From assembly GCF_014207605.1 (NCBI RefSeq), contig NZ_JACHHI010000001.1, positions 186,001 to 250,000 on the forward strand: DNA of 64,000 nt, read 5' to 3'. The position numbers and the translations under genes were made by a program. Origin of the DNA: Negativicoccus succinicivorans. Its GTDB lineage: Bacteria; Bacillota; Negativicutes; Veillonellales; Negativicoccaceae. Shown here one piece after another: positions 1 to 7,032 of the stretch. The notes under the pieces were generated by a model, which worked only from the letters and a program-made list of their open reading frames with translations, was not told the DNA's origin and made no database searches. Position 1 is the stretch's first letter, and every line of letters starts with the position of its first letter.

Positions 1-348
1 TATGTATGTACAGAAGGTCCGCGTTTTGAAACCGCCGGCGAAATTAAAATGTATGCGCAGCTCGGAGGTGATGTCGTAGGTATGACCAATGCCCCCGAAT
101 GCCCATTAGCTCGGGAAGCAGAAATCGCATATACTACCGTATCGCTCGTTACCAACTTTGCCGCCGGTATTTCTCCACAGAATCTCACACATAGTGAAGT
201 GGTAGAGGCTATGGAAAAAAATAGCGAGCAGCTGAAAAAACTCCTACAATCCGTCATGACGACATTTGACCCTGCATTTGATAGTCCGGCATTGCATGCC
301 ATGGCAGAATACGGTGGCTTTAAAGTAGAGCAGGGAATTAAGTTATGA
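1..348 (+). CDS. mtnP: Purine nucleoside phosphorylase, MTA/MTI phosphorylase type (3' part only)
   Basis: The reading frame is open from base 1 and ends at the TGA at 346-348, so only the last 115 residues are present. The family signature EGPRFETAGEIKM starts at the fifth residue, followed by GGDVVGMT and AREAEIAY, as in methylthioadenosine phosphorylases. The enzyme splits a 5'-methylthio-nucleoside with phosphate into free purine and 5-methylthioribose-1-phosphate. The base-reading segment is TNFAAG, where human MTA phosphorylase has TDYDCW. The Asn and Ala in place of two Asp suggest a 6-oxopurine substrate (methylthioinosine), as reported for the Pseudomonas enzyme. It overlaps mtnA by 4 bases. 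The family is sure; substrate preference is inferred. Confidence 0.88.
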   Translation, partial: YVCTEGPRFETAGEIKMYAQLGGDVVGMTNAPECPLAREAEIAYTTVSLVTNFAAGISPQNLTHSEVVEAMEKNSEQLKKLLQSVMTTFDPAFDSPALHAMAEYGGFKVEQGIKL

Positions 349-1397
349 GACACTTATATTGGGAAAATGGCGCACTCATCTTACTTGATCAGCGACGTTT
401 ACCCACTGAAGAAGTGTATATCACCTGCAGAAAGGCAGCCGATGTCACTCATGCGATAGCTACCTTGGCTGTACGTGGAGCGCCGGCCATAGGTGTCGCC
501 GCGGCGTATGCTTGCGTCTTGGCATTTGCCGAAAGCGCAACGTCAGGAAACAGCATCCCACAACAATCTACCTTTAATGCTGCCACCGAAGCTTTACGGG
601 AAGCGCGACCGACGGCTGTCAATTTAGCCTGGGCTGTGGACTTGCAGCGTGAGATGTACGCTACACTGCTTGCACAAAATGCGTCATATGACGCAGCTTA
701 CCAAGCATTACTTTTGCAAGCGCAAAAAGTGGATAGCGATGACCTTGCACAAAATAAAGAGATGGCTAAGCACGGCGCTGCACTTTTTGATCGACCGGTA
801 ACGATTCTTACTCACTGCAATGCGGGAGCACTTGCTACAGGAGGTATCGGAACTGCGTTGGGAGTTATCCGTGAATTGCATCTCCAAAAAAAATTAATCA
901 CGGTCTATATGGATGAAACACGCCCGCTGCTTCAGGGAGCTCGTCTGACGGCGTATGAATTAACGAAAGATAACATTCCCTGCACGTTAATTTGTGACAA
1001 TATGGCCGCAAGCGCTATTTTAAACAAAAAAATAGATGCCATAATCGTCGGTGCGGATCGTATTACCATGCATGGTGATGTTGCTAACAAGATCGGAACT
1101 TACGGTTTGGCTGTGTTGGCGTATTATCACAATATTCCATTTTACGTAGCAGCGCCGAGCTCGACATTTGACTTTACGCTTAAGGACGGTTCACAGATTC
1201 CCATTGAAGAGCGTGCTGCCGAAGAGGTGCGCCAATTTCAAGGGGTTTGCAGTGCGCCGCAAAATGTTGCCGTTTGGAATCCCGCATTTGATGTAACTCC
1301 CGCTGAATTGGTTACGGGAATAATTACAGAAAAAGGTGTGTTAACCGCACCATATAAGCAGGCAATCACCAAATTAAAAGAGAAGGTGAAACAATGA
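345..1397 (+). CDS. mtnA: S-methyl-5-thioribose-1-phosphate isomerase
   Basis: This 350-residue protein isomerises methylthioribose-1-phosphate, the product of the preceding gene, to methylthioribulose-1-phosphate. It is an eIF2B-alpha-like fold enzyme of normal length. Visible motifs are RGAPAIGVAAAYA near residue 45, the catalytic Cys158 in THCNAGALATGG, DETRPLLQGARLTAYEL near 190, and the catalytic Asp238 in VGADRI. The ATG at 345 overlaps the mtnP stop (ATGA) and has an AGGGA SD. None of the later classical salvage genes (mtnB, C, D, K) follows, so the fate of methylthioribulose-1-phosphate is not shown here. Ribose-1,5-bisphosphate isomerases are related, but the context favours MtnA. 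Confidence 0.95.
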   Translation: MRHLYWENGALILLDQRRLPTEEVYITCRKAADVTHAIATLAVRGAPAIGVAAAYACVLAFAESATSGNSIPQQSTFNAATEALREARPTAVNLAWAVDLQREMYATLLAQNASYDAAYQALLLQAQKVDSDDLAQNKEMAKHGAALFDRPVTILTHCNAGALATGGIGTALGVIRELHLQKKLITVYMDETRPLLQGARLTAYELTKDNIPCTLICDNMAASAILNKKIDAIIVGADRITMHGDVANKIGTYGLAVLAYYHNIPFYVAAPSSTFDFTLKDGSQIPIEERAAEEVRQFQGVCSAPQNVAVWNPAFDVTPAELVTGIITEKGVLTAPYKQAITKLKEKVKQ

Positions 1398-2647
1398 ATT
1401 CTATCATCCGAGATTTATCTCTGGCCGCGGAAGGCGAAAAAAGAATTGATTGGGTACAAAGATATATGCCGGTGCTGCAGGAAATTCGGCGAGATTTAAC
1501 AAAGCGGCAAGCATTTGCAGGTAAAACCATAGTTATGTCGATTCACTTGGAGGCAAAAACGGCATTTTTGGCGACGGTTTTACAGGAAGCCGGAGCCAAG
1601 GTCATTGTCACCGGCAGCAATCCGCTTTCTACGCAGGATCCGATTGCCGCCGCTTTGGTTAAACGAGGTCTTACCGTATATGCTACGCACGGTTGTACCG
1701 ATGAAGAATATACACAATACTTAAACCACGCTCTGGACCACAAGCCGCATCTGATTTTAGATGACGGCGGTGATGTGACGGCGCTTGTTCTGGATAGTCG
1801 TAAAGATGCGCAGGAGCGCCTCTTGGGCGGTTCCGAAGAAACGACTACCGGTGTACAGCGTTTGCGCGTATGGGATAAGGAAAAGAAACTGCAATTCCCG
1901 ATGGTTGCTGTCAATGATTCACTGTGTAAATATCTTTTTGATAATCGCTACGGTACCGGGCAATCCGCTTGGGACGGTATTGTTCGGACGACTAATTTGA
2001 CGATTGCCGGACGCAATGTGGTAGTTGCGGGGTATGGCTGGTGCGGTAAAGGCGTTGCCATGCGCGCCAAAGGATTAGGAGCACATGTTTATATCACGGA
2101 AATCGATCCGATCAAAGCGATCGAAGCGGTATTTGACGGTTTTACGGTGTTACCGATGGAAAAAGCGGCTCGTCTCGGTGATATTTTTGTCACGGTAACG
2201 GGGTGTAAGGATGTCATCACTAAAGCCCATTATCCGTTAATGAAAGATGGAGCCATTCTATGTAATGCAGGCCACTTTGACGTGGAAGTAAATGTGCGTG
2301 AACTCAGTGAAATTGCCGACAAAGAATTCGAGGCCCGACAAAATATTAAAGGCTATACATTGGCCAATGGAAATACTCTCTTCGTTTTGGCCGAGGGGAG
2401 ACTGGTCAATTTGGCGGCAGGGGATGGACATCCCGCTGAAATCATGGACTTGTCCTTTGCGTTGCAAGCGTTGGCGTTAGATTATGTACAGACAAATGCG
2501 GAATGGCTTTCGCCGAAAGTATATGTCATGCCAAAAGCTATCGATGAAAAGGTCGCACGGATTAAATTAGCGGCGATGCATTATGCCATTGATACATTGA
2601 CATCTGAACAATATGCTTACTTATATGAGGAAGGAAGTGCCGAATGA
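1394..2647 (+). CDS. ahcY: Adenosylhomocysteinase (S-adenosylhomocysteine or S-inosylhomocysteine hydrolase)
   Basis: The 417-residue protein matches the short, Thermotoga/archaeal-like form of SAH hydrolase, which cleaves S-adenosylhomocysteine to homocysteine and adenosine using bound NAD. The Rossmann motif GYGWCGKG lies at residues 213-220; HLEAKTA (51-57), VNDSLCKYLFDNRYGTGQS and NAGHFDVE are further family motifs. The Lys/Tyr-ending tail of long eukaryotic and proteobacterial enzymes is missing (it ends EEGSAE), as usual in this subfamily. It overlaps mtnA and mtaD by 4 bases each. Because a deaminase of SAH is encoded next to it, the true substrate could be S-inosylhomocysteine, as described in Methanocaldococcus; sequence alone cannot settle this. 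Confidence 0.93.
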   Translation: MNSIIRDLSLAAEGEKRIDWVQRYMPVLQEIRRDLTKRQAFAGKTIVMSIHLEAKTAFLATVLQEAGAKVIVTGSNPLSTQDPIAAALVKRGLTVYATHGCTDEEYTQYLNHALDHKPHLILDDGGDVTALVLDSRKDAQERLLGGSEETTTGVQRLRVWDKEKKLQFPMVAVNDSLCKYLFDNRYGTGQSAWDGIVRTTNLTIAGRNVVVAGYGWCGKGVAMRAKGLGAHVYITEIDPIKAIEAVFDGFTVLPMEKAARLGDIFVTVTGCKDVITKAHYPLMKDGAILCNAGHFDVEVNVRELSEIADKEFEARQNIKGYTLANGNTLFVLAEGRLVNLAAGDGHPAEIMDLSFALQALALDYVQTNAEWLSPKVYVMPKAIDEKVARIKLAAMHYAIDTLTSEQYAYLYEEGSAE

Positions 2648-3924
2648 GCACATTAATTCAGCATGTGGACCTTTGGACACCGCAGGAAATAAAAATCGAC
2701 GTTGATATTTTGGTAAGCGACCAACGAATTCAAAAAATCGGGAAAAATCTTGAATGTGAGGATGTTGACAATAAAATAAATGGCAAGAGAATGCTGGCCA
2801 TGCCGGGCTTAATTAACAGTCATACCCATGTCGCAATGACATTATTTCGCAGCTATGCCGATGATGTTGCCTTAATGGATTGGCTCGAAAACCACATTTG
2901 GCCGGCGGAAGCAAAATTGAACGATGAAGTTGTTTACTGGGGTTCACAGTTGGCTTTTGCGGAAATGATTCGGGGCGGCACCACCGCGTTTTGTGATATG
3001 TATATGCACATGCCTCAGGTGGCTAAAGCGGCTGTTGATGTCGGCATGCGCGGTAATATTGCACGTGGCTTGGCGGGAACTTCTCCCAATGGAGAGGAAG
3101 CGCTGCAGGAAAATGTGGCGCTTTTCCATGAATGGCATCAAGCAGAAAACGGCTTAATTCGTGTAATGCTTGGACCGCATGCGCCATATACCTGTCCGGC
3201 AAAATATTTGGAAAAAGTCATTGATGCCGCCGGTAAAGACAATATCGAAATCCATATTCACTTATCCGAAACGCAAGGGGAGGTCGAAACCTGCCGAGAA
3301 AAACATGGGCTCAGTCCGATTGCTTATATGGAACAACTCGGTCTGTTTACTCAACCGACCTTAGCCGCACATTGCGTACACGTAGATGCTGACGATATTG
3401 CTATTATAGCGGAGCATAATGTAAGGGTTGCACATAATCCGCGCAGTAATTTAAAACTGGCTTCAGGCGTGGCACCGGTTCCTCAGATGCTTGCTGCGAA
3501 TATAACCGTCGGTTTGGCTACCGACGGTGCATCGAGCAATAATAAGCTTGATATGTGGGAAGAAATGCAGACAGCCGCATTAATTCATAAAGGTGTATCC
3601 TACGATCCTACTGCTATTCCGGCACAAGCCGCGGTGGAATTGGCTACATCAGGGGGCGCCCATGCACTTGGGTATAGCGATCTCGGCGAATTGAAAGAAG
3701 GCCATTTGGCCGATATCATCTTAATCGACCGCAGCGGTTTCCATTGGCAACCGCAGTATAATGTTACGTCATTGCTTGCCTATGCGGCACAATCGTCGGA
3801 TGTGGATACCGTTATGATCAACGGCAAGCTTGTTATGCAACATCGCCAACTGCTTACCATTGATGAAGAGCGTTTGCGCAGTGAAATTACAAAAGCGCAG
3901 GAGTACTTTAGCAACTTGTCATAA
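2644..3924 (+). CDS. mtaD: 5-methylthioadenosine/S-adenosylhomocysteine deaminase
   Basis: A 426-residue amidohydrolase that deaminates methylthioadenosine and S-adenosylhomocysteine to their inosine forms. The metal site is intact: NSHTH with His60 and His62, HIHLSET near residue 205, AAHCVH, VAHNPRSNLKLASG and the Asp in ATDGASSNN. Length and motifs fit the MtaD/DadD group rather than guanine deaminase or chlorohydrolases. It is the last gene of a four-gene operon with 4-base overlaps, and a strong hairpin follows. With the phosphorylase and MtnA it can form a route MTA to methylthioinosine to methylthioribose-1-phosphate; with AhcY it may feed SAH recycling. Confidence 0.93.
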   Translation: MSTLIQHVDLWTPQEIKIDVDILVSDQRIQKIGKNLECEDVDNKINGKRMLAMPGLINSHTHVAMTLFRSYADDVALMDWLENHIWPAEAKLNDEVVYWGSQLAFAEMIRGGTTAFCDMYMHMPQVAKAAVDVGMRGNIARGLAGTSPNGEEALQENVALFHEWHQAENGLIRVMLGPHAPYTCPAKYLEKVIDAAGKDNIEIHIHLSETQGEVETCREKHGLSPIAYMEQLGLFTQPTLAAHCVHVDADDIAIIAEHNVRVAHNPRSNLKLASGVAPVPQMLAANITVGLATDGASSNNKLDMWEEMQTAALIHKGVSYDPTAIPAQAAVELATSGGAHALGYSDLGELKEGHLADIILIDRSGFHWQPQYNVTSLLAYAAQSSDVDTVMINGKLVMQHRQLLTIDEERLRSEITKAQEYFSNLS

Positions 3925-3940
3925 GCAACAAAATGTGATA

Positions 3941-3995
3941 GCCTATAATAAATAACGATAATTTAACATTATCGTTATTTATTATAGGCCTTTTT
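3941..3995 (+). terminator. Long perfect palindrome, likely mtaD-operon terminator, in the recombinase leader
   Basis: A perfect inverted repeat with 22-base arms (3941-3962 and 3968-3989) around a five-base loop, followed by CTTTTT. On the plus strand it reads as an intrinsic terminator for the mtaD operon. The arms are AT-rich and each contains TATAAT or its complement. The T-run ends at 3995 and the SD of the next gene begins at 3996, so the hairpin also lies directly in the leader of the recombinase. Strand and terminator role are inferred from the T-run. Confidence 0.75.
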
Positions 3996-4007
3996 AGGTG
4001 GTGTATT

Positions 4008-4988
4008 ATGGCTAAACACTTCTATTTACGGGATAATCAACGCATTCAGAACAATTCTTTGCTTTCTTCCGGAAGTAAGGAATTATTTACGTTGGAAAAG
4101 TCGCACTCGACAATTGATGCCTATGAATCAGATTGGTCGGACTTCTGTGATTGGTGCAGTTATCGTGGCATTCACTATTTCCCTGCGACTCCTGAGACGA
4201 TTGTCAATTATATACATGATTTATCCGCTTATGCGAAAGCGAATACCATCGCCCGCCGTGTAAGCGCTCTATCGGAAAATTTTACGGCAGGCGGTTTGAT
4301 TAAAGATAATCCCTGCCTATCTCCGTTAGTAAAGGCCGCGATGAAAGGTATTCGCCGTAAAATCGGTACCTATCAGCAAGGTAAATCACCGCTTTTAAAA
4401 GAAGATTTGGAAGCTATCGTGCAAATGATGGATATTAAAGATCTTACCCAGCATTTAGATAAAACGGTTCTTGTAATCGGTTTTATGGGAGCATTTCGCA
4501 GAAGCGAATTAAGTTCTATACGGTATGAAGATATTCATTTTGTACGGCAAGGTATTGAAATCTTTATTCCCCGCTCCAAGGCTGACCAGGAAGGTGAAGG
4601 TAATATTGTTGCCTTGCCGAATTTAACGCAAAAAGAATTATGTCCGGTCACGACCTTAAAAAGCTGGCTATCTCGAACTAAAATTACCTCCGGGCCGGTT
4701 TTTCGCTCGCCGACTAAAACGGGGAAATTACGTAAAAATGCGCTTTCTGACCAGATGGTCAATCGCATCGTCAAACGCTGGGCGGAAAAAATCGGTTTGG
4801 ATCCGGCTGATTACGGGGCGCACAGCTTACGCCACGGCTTCGCTACATCGGCCGCATTGGCCGGCATTGAGGAGCGGCGTATTATGCAACAAACGCGACA
4901 TCATTCCGTTGAAATGGTACGACATTATATTAATGAAGCGGATCGATTTGAGCATAACCCGTTGCGAGATATGTTCAGCAGTAAATAA
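4008..4988 (+). CDS. Tyrosine recombinase / phage-type integrase family protein
   Basis: A 326-residue tyrosine recombinase. An N-terminal core-binding (SAM-like) domain spans roughly residues 30-125 and the catalytic domain follows. All catalytic residues are visible: Arg164 in GAFRRSEL, Lys191 in PRSKADQ, His272 and Arg275 in HSLRHGFAT, His298 in TRHHS and the nucleophile Tyr307 in RHYI. It is longer and more divergent than XerC/XerD. The ATG at 4008 has an AGGTGG SD six bases upstream. It stands alone between a metabolic operon and the SOS genes, with no excisionase, phage or transposon gene nearby. It could be a domesticated integrase or a chromosome-resolution recombinase. Confidence 0.88.
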   Translation: MAKHFYLRDNQRIQNNSLLSSGSKELFTLEKSHSTIDAYESDWSDFCDWCSYRGIHYFPATPETIVNYIHDLSAYAKANTIARRVSALSENFTAGGLIKDNPCLSPLVKAAMKGIRRKIGTYQQGKSPLLKEDLEAIVQMMDIKDLTQHLDKTVLVIGFMGAFRRSELSSIRYEDIHFVRQGIEIFIPRSKADQEGEGNIVALPNLTQKELCPVTTLKSWLSRTKITSGPVFRSPTKTGKLRKNALSDQMVNRIVKRWAEKIGLDPADYGAHSLRHGFATSAALAGIEERRIMQQTRHHSVEMVRHYINEADRFEHNPLRDMFSSK

Positions 4989-5015
4989 AAAAAACAGTGC
5001 TAAGCACTGTTTTTT
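4987..5015. terminator. Bidirectional terminator between recombinase and yneA-like gene
   Basis: An eight-base stem AACAGTGC / GCACTGTT with loop TAA (5001-5003) is flanked by A-runs on the left and T-runs on the right. It can terminate both convergent genes. It overlaps the stop of the recombinase and touches the stop of the yneA-like gene. Confidence 0.85.
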
Positions 5016-5331
5016 ATTTTGCGGCAATGTTTATTTCGTCATTAATAGAGGAAGCTTCTACCGGAATATGAATAACCACCCCCGGACGCAATGCACCGGC
5101 ATCGACTAAATGATTATAGCTTTGAATTTCATACACTACCTCACGAATATCTTTATGCTCCGGTGCGTATTGGGAAGCAATCTTCCATAATGTATCACCG
5201 CTCTGAATGCGAATCGGTTGATAATATACTTGTGAAACAGGCTTACTGCTCATAAAGTACATCAGACCTGCGATGACAAAAATGATTAAAATGCCTAATT
5301 CCATAAAAATGTTGCTCATTGTTTTTGTCAT
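5014..5331 (-). CDS. YneA-like LysM protein, probable SOS cell-division suppressor
   Basis: A small membrane-anchored protein of 105 residues starting at the ATG at 5331, which has a GGTGAG SD; upstream in-frame ATGs lie in the promoter/operator and are rejected. An N-terminal hydrophobic segment (MELGILIIFVIAGLMYFM) is followed by a LysM peptidoglycan-binding domain beginning RIQSGDTLWKIASQY. This is the architecture and location of Bacillus YneA, which is divergent from lexA and blocks division during DNA damage. LexA boxes sit in its promoter. Sequence similarity to YneA proper cannot be measured here, so the function is inferred from architecture and position. Confidence 0.8.
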   Translation of the reverse strand: MTKTMSNIFMELGILIIFVIAGLMYFMSSKPVSQVYYQPIRIQSGDTLWKIASQYAPEHKDIREVVYEIQSYNHLVDAGALRPGVVIHIPVEASSINDEINIAAK

Positions 5332-5351
5332 AATACTCACCATCCCCAAAG

Positions 5352-5428
5352 CGAACATTTGTTCTTTTGTTATGCTTATCATACTGCCGAACAAATGTTC
5401 TGTCAAGTATAATTCGAACATTTGTTTC
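5352..5428. promoter_or_regulatory. Three LexA (SOS) boxes between yneA-like gene and lexA
   Basis: Three copies of the Gram-positive SOS box CGAAC-N4-GTTC/T are visible: CGAACATTTGTTCT at 5352-5365, CGAACAAATGTTCT at 5388-5401 and CGAACATTTGTTTC at 5415-5428. The first two are perfect inverted repeats in their CGAACA/TGTTC core. Box 2 lies between the -35 and -10 of the leftward promoter and box 3 upstream of the lexA -10. This indicates LexA autoregulation and LexA control of the yneA-like gene. Confidence 0.93.
5378..5406 (-). promoter_or_regulatory. Promoter of the yneA-like gene
   Basis: On the minus strand TTGACA (5406-5401) is followed after 17 bases by TATGAT (5383-5378). The LexA box at 5388-5401 fills the spacer, so bound LexA would block RNA polymerase. 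Confidence 0.8.
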
Positions 5429-5445
5429 CTATCTGAGAAAATTTT

Positions 5446-5453
5446 GTTATAAT
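5446..5453 (+). promoter_or_regulatory. lexA promoter (-10 element)
   Basis: TATAAT at 5448-5453, preceded by TGT to give an extended -10 (TGTTATAAT begins at 5445). No good -35 is seen at 17 bases; the third LexA box at 5415-5428 overlaps the -35 region. The lexA SD AAGGATG follows. Confidence 0.7.
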
Positions 5454-5473
5454 GCAAGAAAGGATGTGATTTT

Positions 5474-6100
5474 ATGACAAACAACCAACGTCCGCAGTTA
5501 ACGACACGTCAAAAGGATGTGCTGGAATATATTCGTGATTTTACGTATCGTAACGGTTATGTCCCTTCCGTTCGTGACATTGCACGAGCGATTGGTGTGA
5601 AGTCTCCTTCTACCGTACAGGGATATCTCGATGGTTTGGAAAAAGCCGGTTATATTCGCCGTGAGCCTTCGCAAAATCGCTCCATTGTGTTGATTGAGGA
5701 AGATGAATGGCGCCAAAAAGAATTGACACCAATTCCCTTGATAGGCAATGTTCATGCCGGTCTACCTGCTACTGCGGAGCAAAATGTAGAAGATGTCTAC
5801 CCCTTCCCTCTTCAATTCATTGGCAGCGATTCGGCATTTATGTTGGAAGTCAAGGGCGACAGTATGATGGATGCAGGTATTTTGGAAGGTGATGTGCTTT
5901 TTGTTAAAGAGCAGCCGAATGCGGAAAATGGTGATATTGTGGTCGCTATGGTCGGTAACGAGGAAGCGACGGTAAAACGGTTTTATAAAGAGTCGGATCA
6001 TATACGTCTGCAGCCTGAAAATGATGCATATGAACCCATCATCAGTCAAGATGTGAAAATCGTCGGCCGCGTGATCGGGGTATATCGAAAATATAATTGA
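5474..6100 (+). CDS. lexA: LexA repressor, SOS regulator
   Basis: A 208-residue LexA of normal length. The N-terminal winged helix-turn-helix covers PSVRDIARAIGVKSPSTVQG near residues 31-50. The self-cleavage site Ala95-Gly96 is in NVHAGLP, and the catalytic dyad is Ser130 (KGDSMM) and Lys168 (EATVKRF). It represses SOS genes until RecA filaments trigger autocleavage. It is divergent from the yneA-like gene with three LexA boxes in the shared region, and a bidirectional terminator follows. The ATG at 5474 has an AAGGATG SD. Confidence 0.97.
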   Translation: MTNNQRPQLTTRQKDVLEYIRDFTYRNGYVPSVRDIARAIGVKSPSTVQGYLDGLEKAGYIRREPSQNRSIVLIEEDEWRQKELTPIPLIGNVHAGLPATAEQNVEDVYPFPLQFIGSDSAFMLEVKGDSMMDAGILEGDVLFVKEQPNAENGDIVVAMVGNEEATVKRFYKESDHIRLQPENDAYEPIISQDVKIVGRVIGVYRKYN

Positions 6101-6103
6101 AAT

Positions 6104-6130
6104 AAAAAAAGAGCCTTAGGCTCTTTTTTT
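6104..6130. terminator. Bidirectional terminator between lexA and dapA
   Basis: Stem GAGCC / GGCTC (6111-6115 and 6119-6123) with loop TTA, flanked by seven A on the left and seven T on the right. Stem extends through the A/T tracts. It can end both convergent transcripts. Confidence 0.85.
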
Positions 6131-6131
6131 A

Positions 6132-7016
6132 TTAGCAAAGATCGTAGGCGTTCAAAAATTCACGAATAAACTCTTTTTCTTTTTCATTCGCATGTACCAA
6201 CGGCAAACGGAATTCACCGGCCGGCAAACCGATCATACCCACCGCTTCTTTCACCGGAATCGGATTGGATATGAAGAAAAGCTTCTTCATGATCGGTAGC
6301 AATTGATAATGAATTTGTTGTGCCTTTTGCACATCGCCGGCCAAGAATGATGTGACCATTTGGTTTAACTGTTCACCGACGAGGTGACCGGCGACACTAA
6401 TTACGCCACAACCACCCACAGCTAAAATCGGTAAAGTTAAAGAATCATCACCGCTGTAAATCAGAAATCCTTCCGGACAAAGCCGTGCAATTTCGGAAAC
6501 TTGATTCAGATTTCCGCTCGCTTCTTTGACCGCAACAATATTCGAAAATTCGTTGGCCAGACGGGCAATCGTTTCCGGTGTCACTTGCGAGGCGGTGCGC
6601 CCCGGTACATTGTATAAAATGATCGGTAAAGAGGTGCTTTGTGCAATCGCCGCAAAATGTTGGTAGCAACCTTCCTGCGTCGGCTTATTATAATACGGTA
6701 CGACAGCCATACAGGCATTTACCCCTGTTTTTTCGGCTTCTTTGGTAAATGCTACAGATTGTTGCGTATTATTTGAGCCGGTATTGGCAACTAAAAATAT
6801 TTCCGGACCGACCGCTTCACGAATCGTTGCGAAAAGCTTCAATTTTTCTTCCGCAGTCATTACAGCACCTTCACCGGTACTGCCGCAAATGACAAGTCCG
6901 TCCGAACCATGGGTAACTAAATGGCGGGCGAGCTGAGCGCTTGCTTGATAATCGACTGCTCCGGTTTCTGTAAATGGCGTAATCATTGCCGTTAAAACGG
7001 ATCCAAATGACTTCAT
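6132..7016 (-). CDS. dapA: 4-hydroxy-tetrahydrodipicolinate synthase
   Basis: A 294-residue class I aldolase of normal length that condenses aspartate semialdehyde with pyruvate, the first committed step to diaminopimelate and lysine. The Schiff-base lysine is Lys164 in VAVKEASGN; Tyr135 and Arg140 in ILYNVPGR and the GSTGEG loop at residues 45-50 are present. It is the last gene of dapB-asd-dapA, 16 bases after asd. Diaminopimelate supply fits a cell with a peptidoglycan wall. Confidence 0.97.
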   Translation of the reverse strand: MKSFGSVLTAMITPFTETGAVDYQASAQLARHLVTHGSDGLVICGSTGEGAVMTAEEKLKLFATIREAVGPEIFLVANTGSNNTQQSVAFTKEAEKTGVNACMAVVPYYNKPTQEGCYQHFAAIAQSTSLPIILYNVPGRTASQVTPETIARLANEFSNIVAVKEASGNLNQVSEIARLCPEGFLIYSGDDSLTLPILAVGGCGVISVAGHLVGEQLNQMVTSFLAGDVQKAQQIHYQLLPIMKKLFFISNPIPVKEAVGMIGLPAGEFRLPLVHANEKEKEFIREFLNAYDLC

Positions 7017-7032
7017 GACACCGCTCCTTTAT

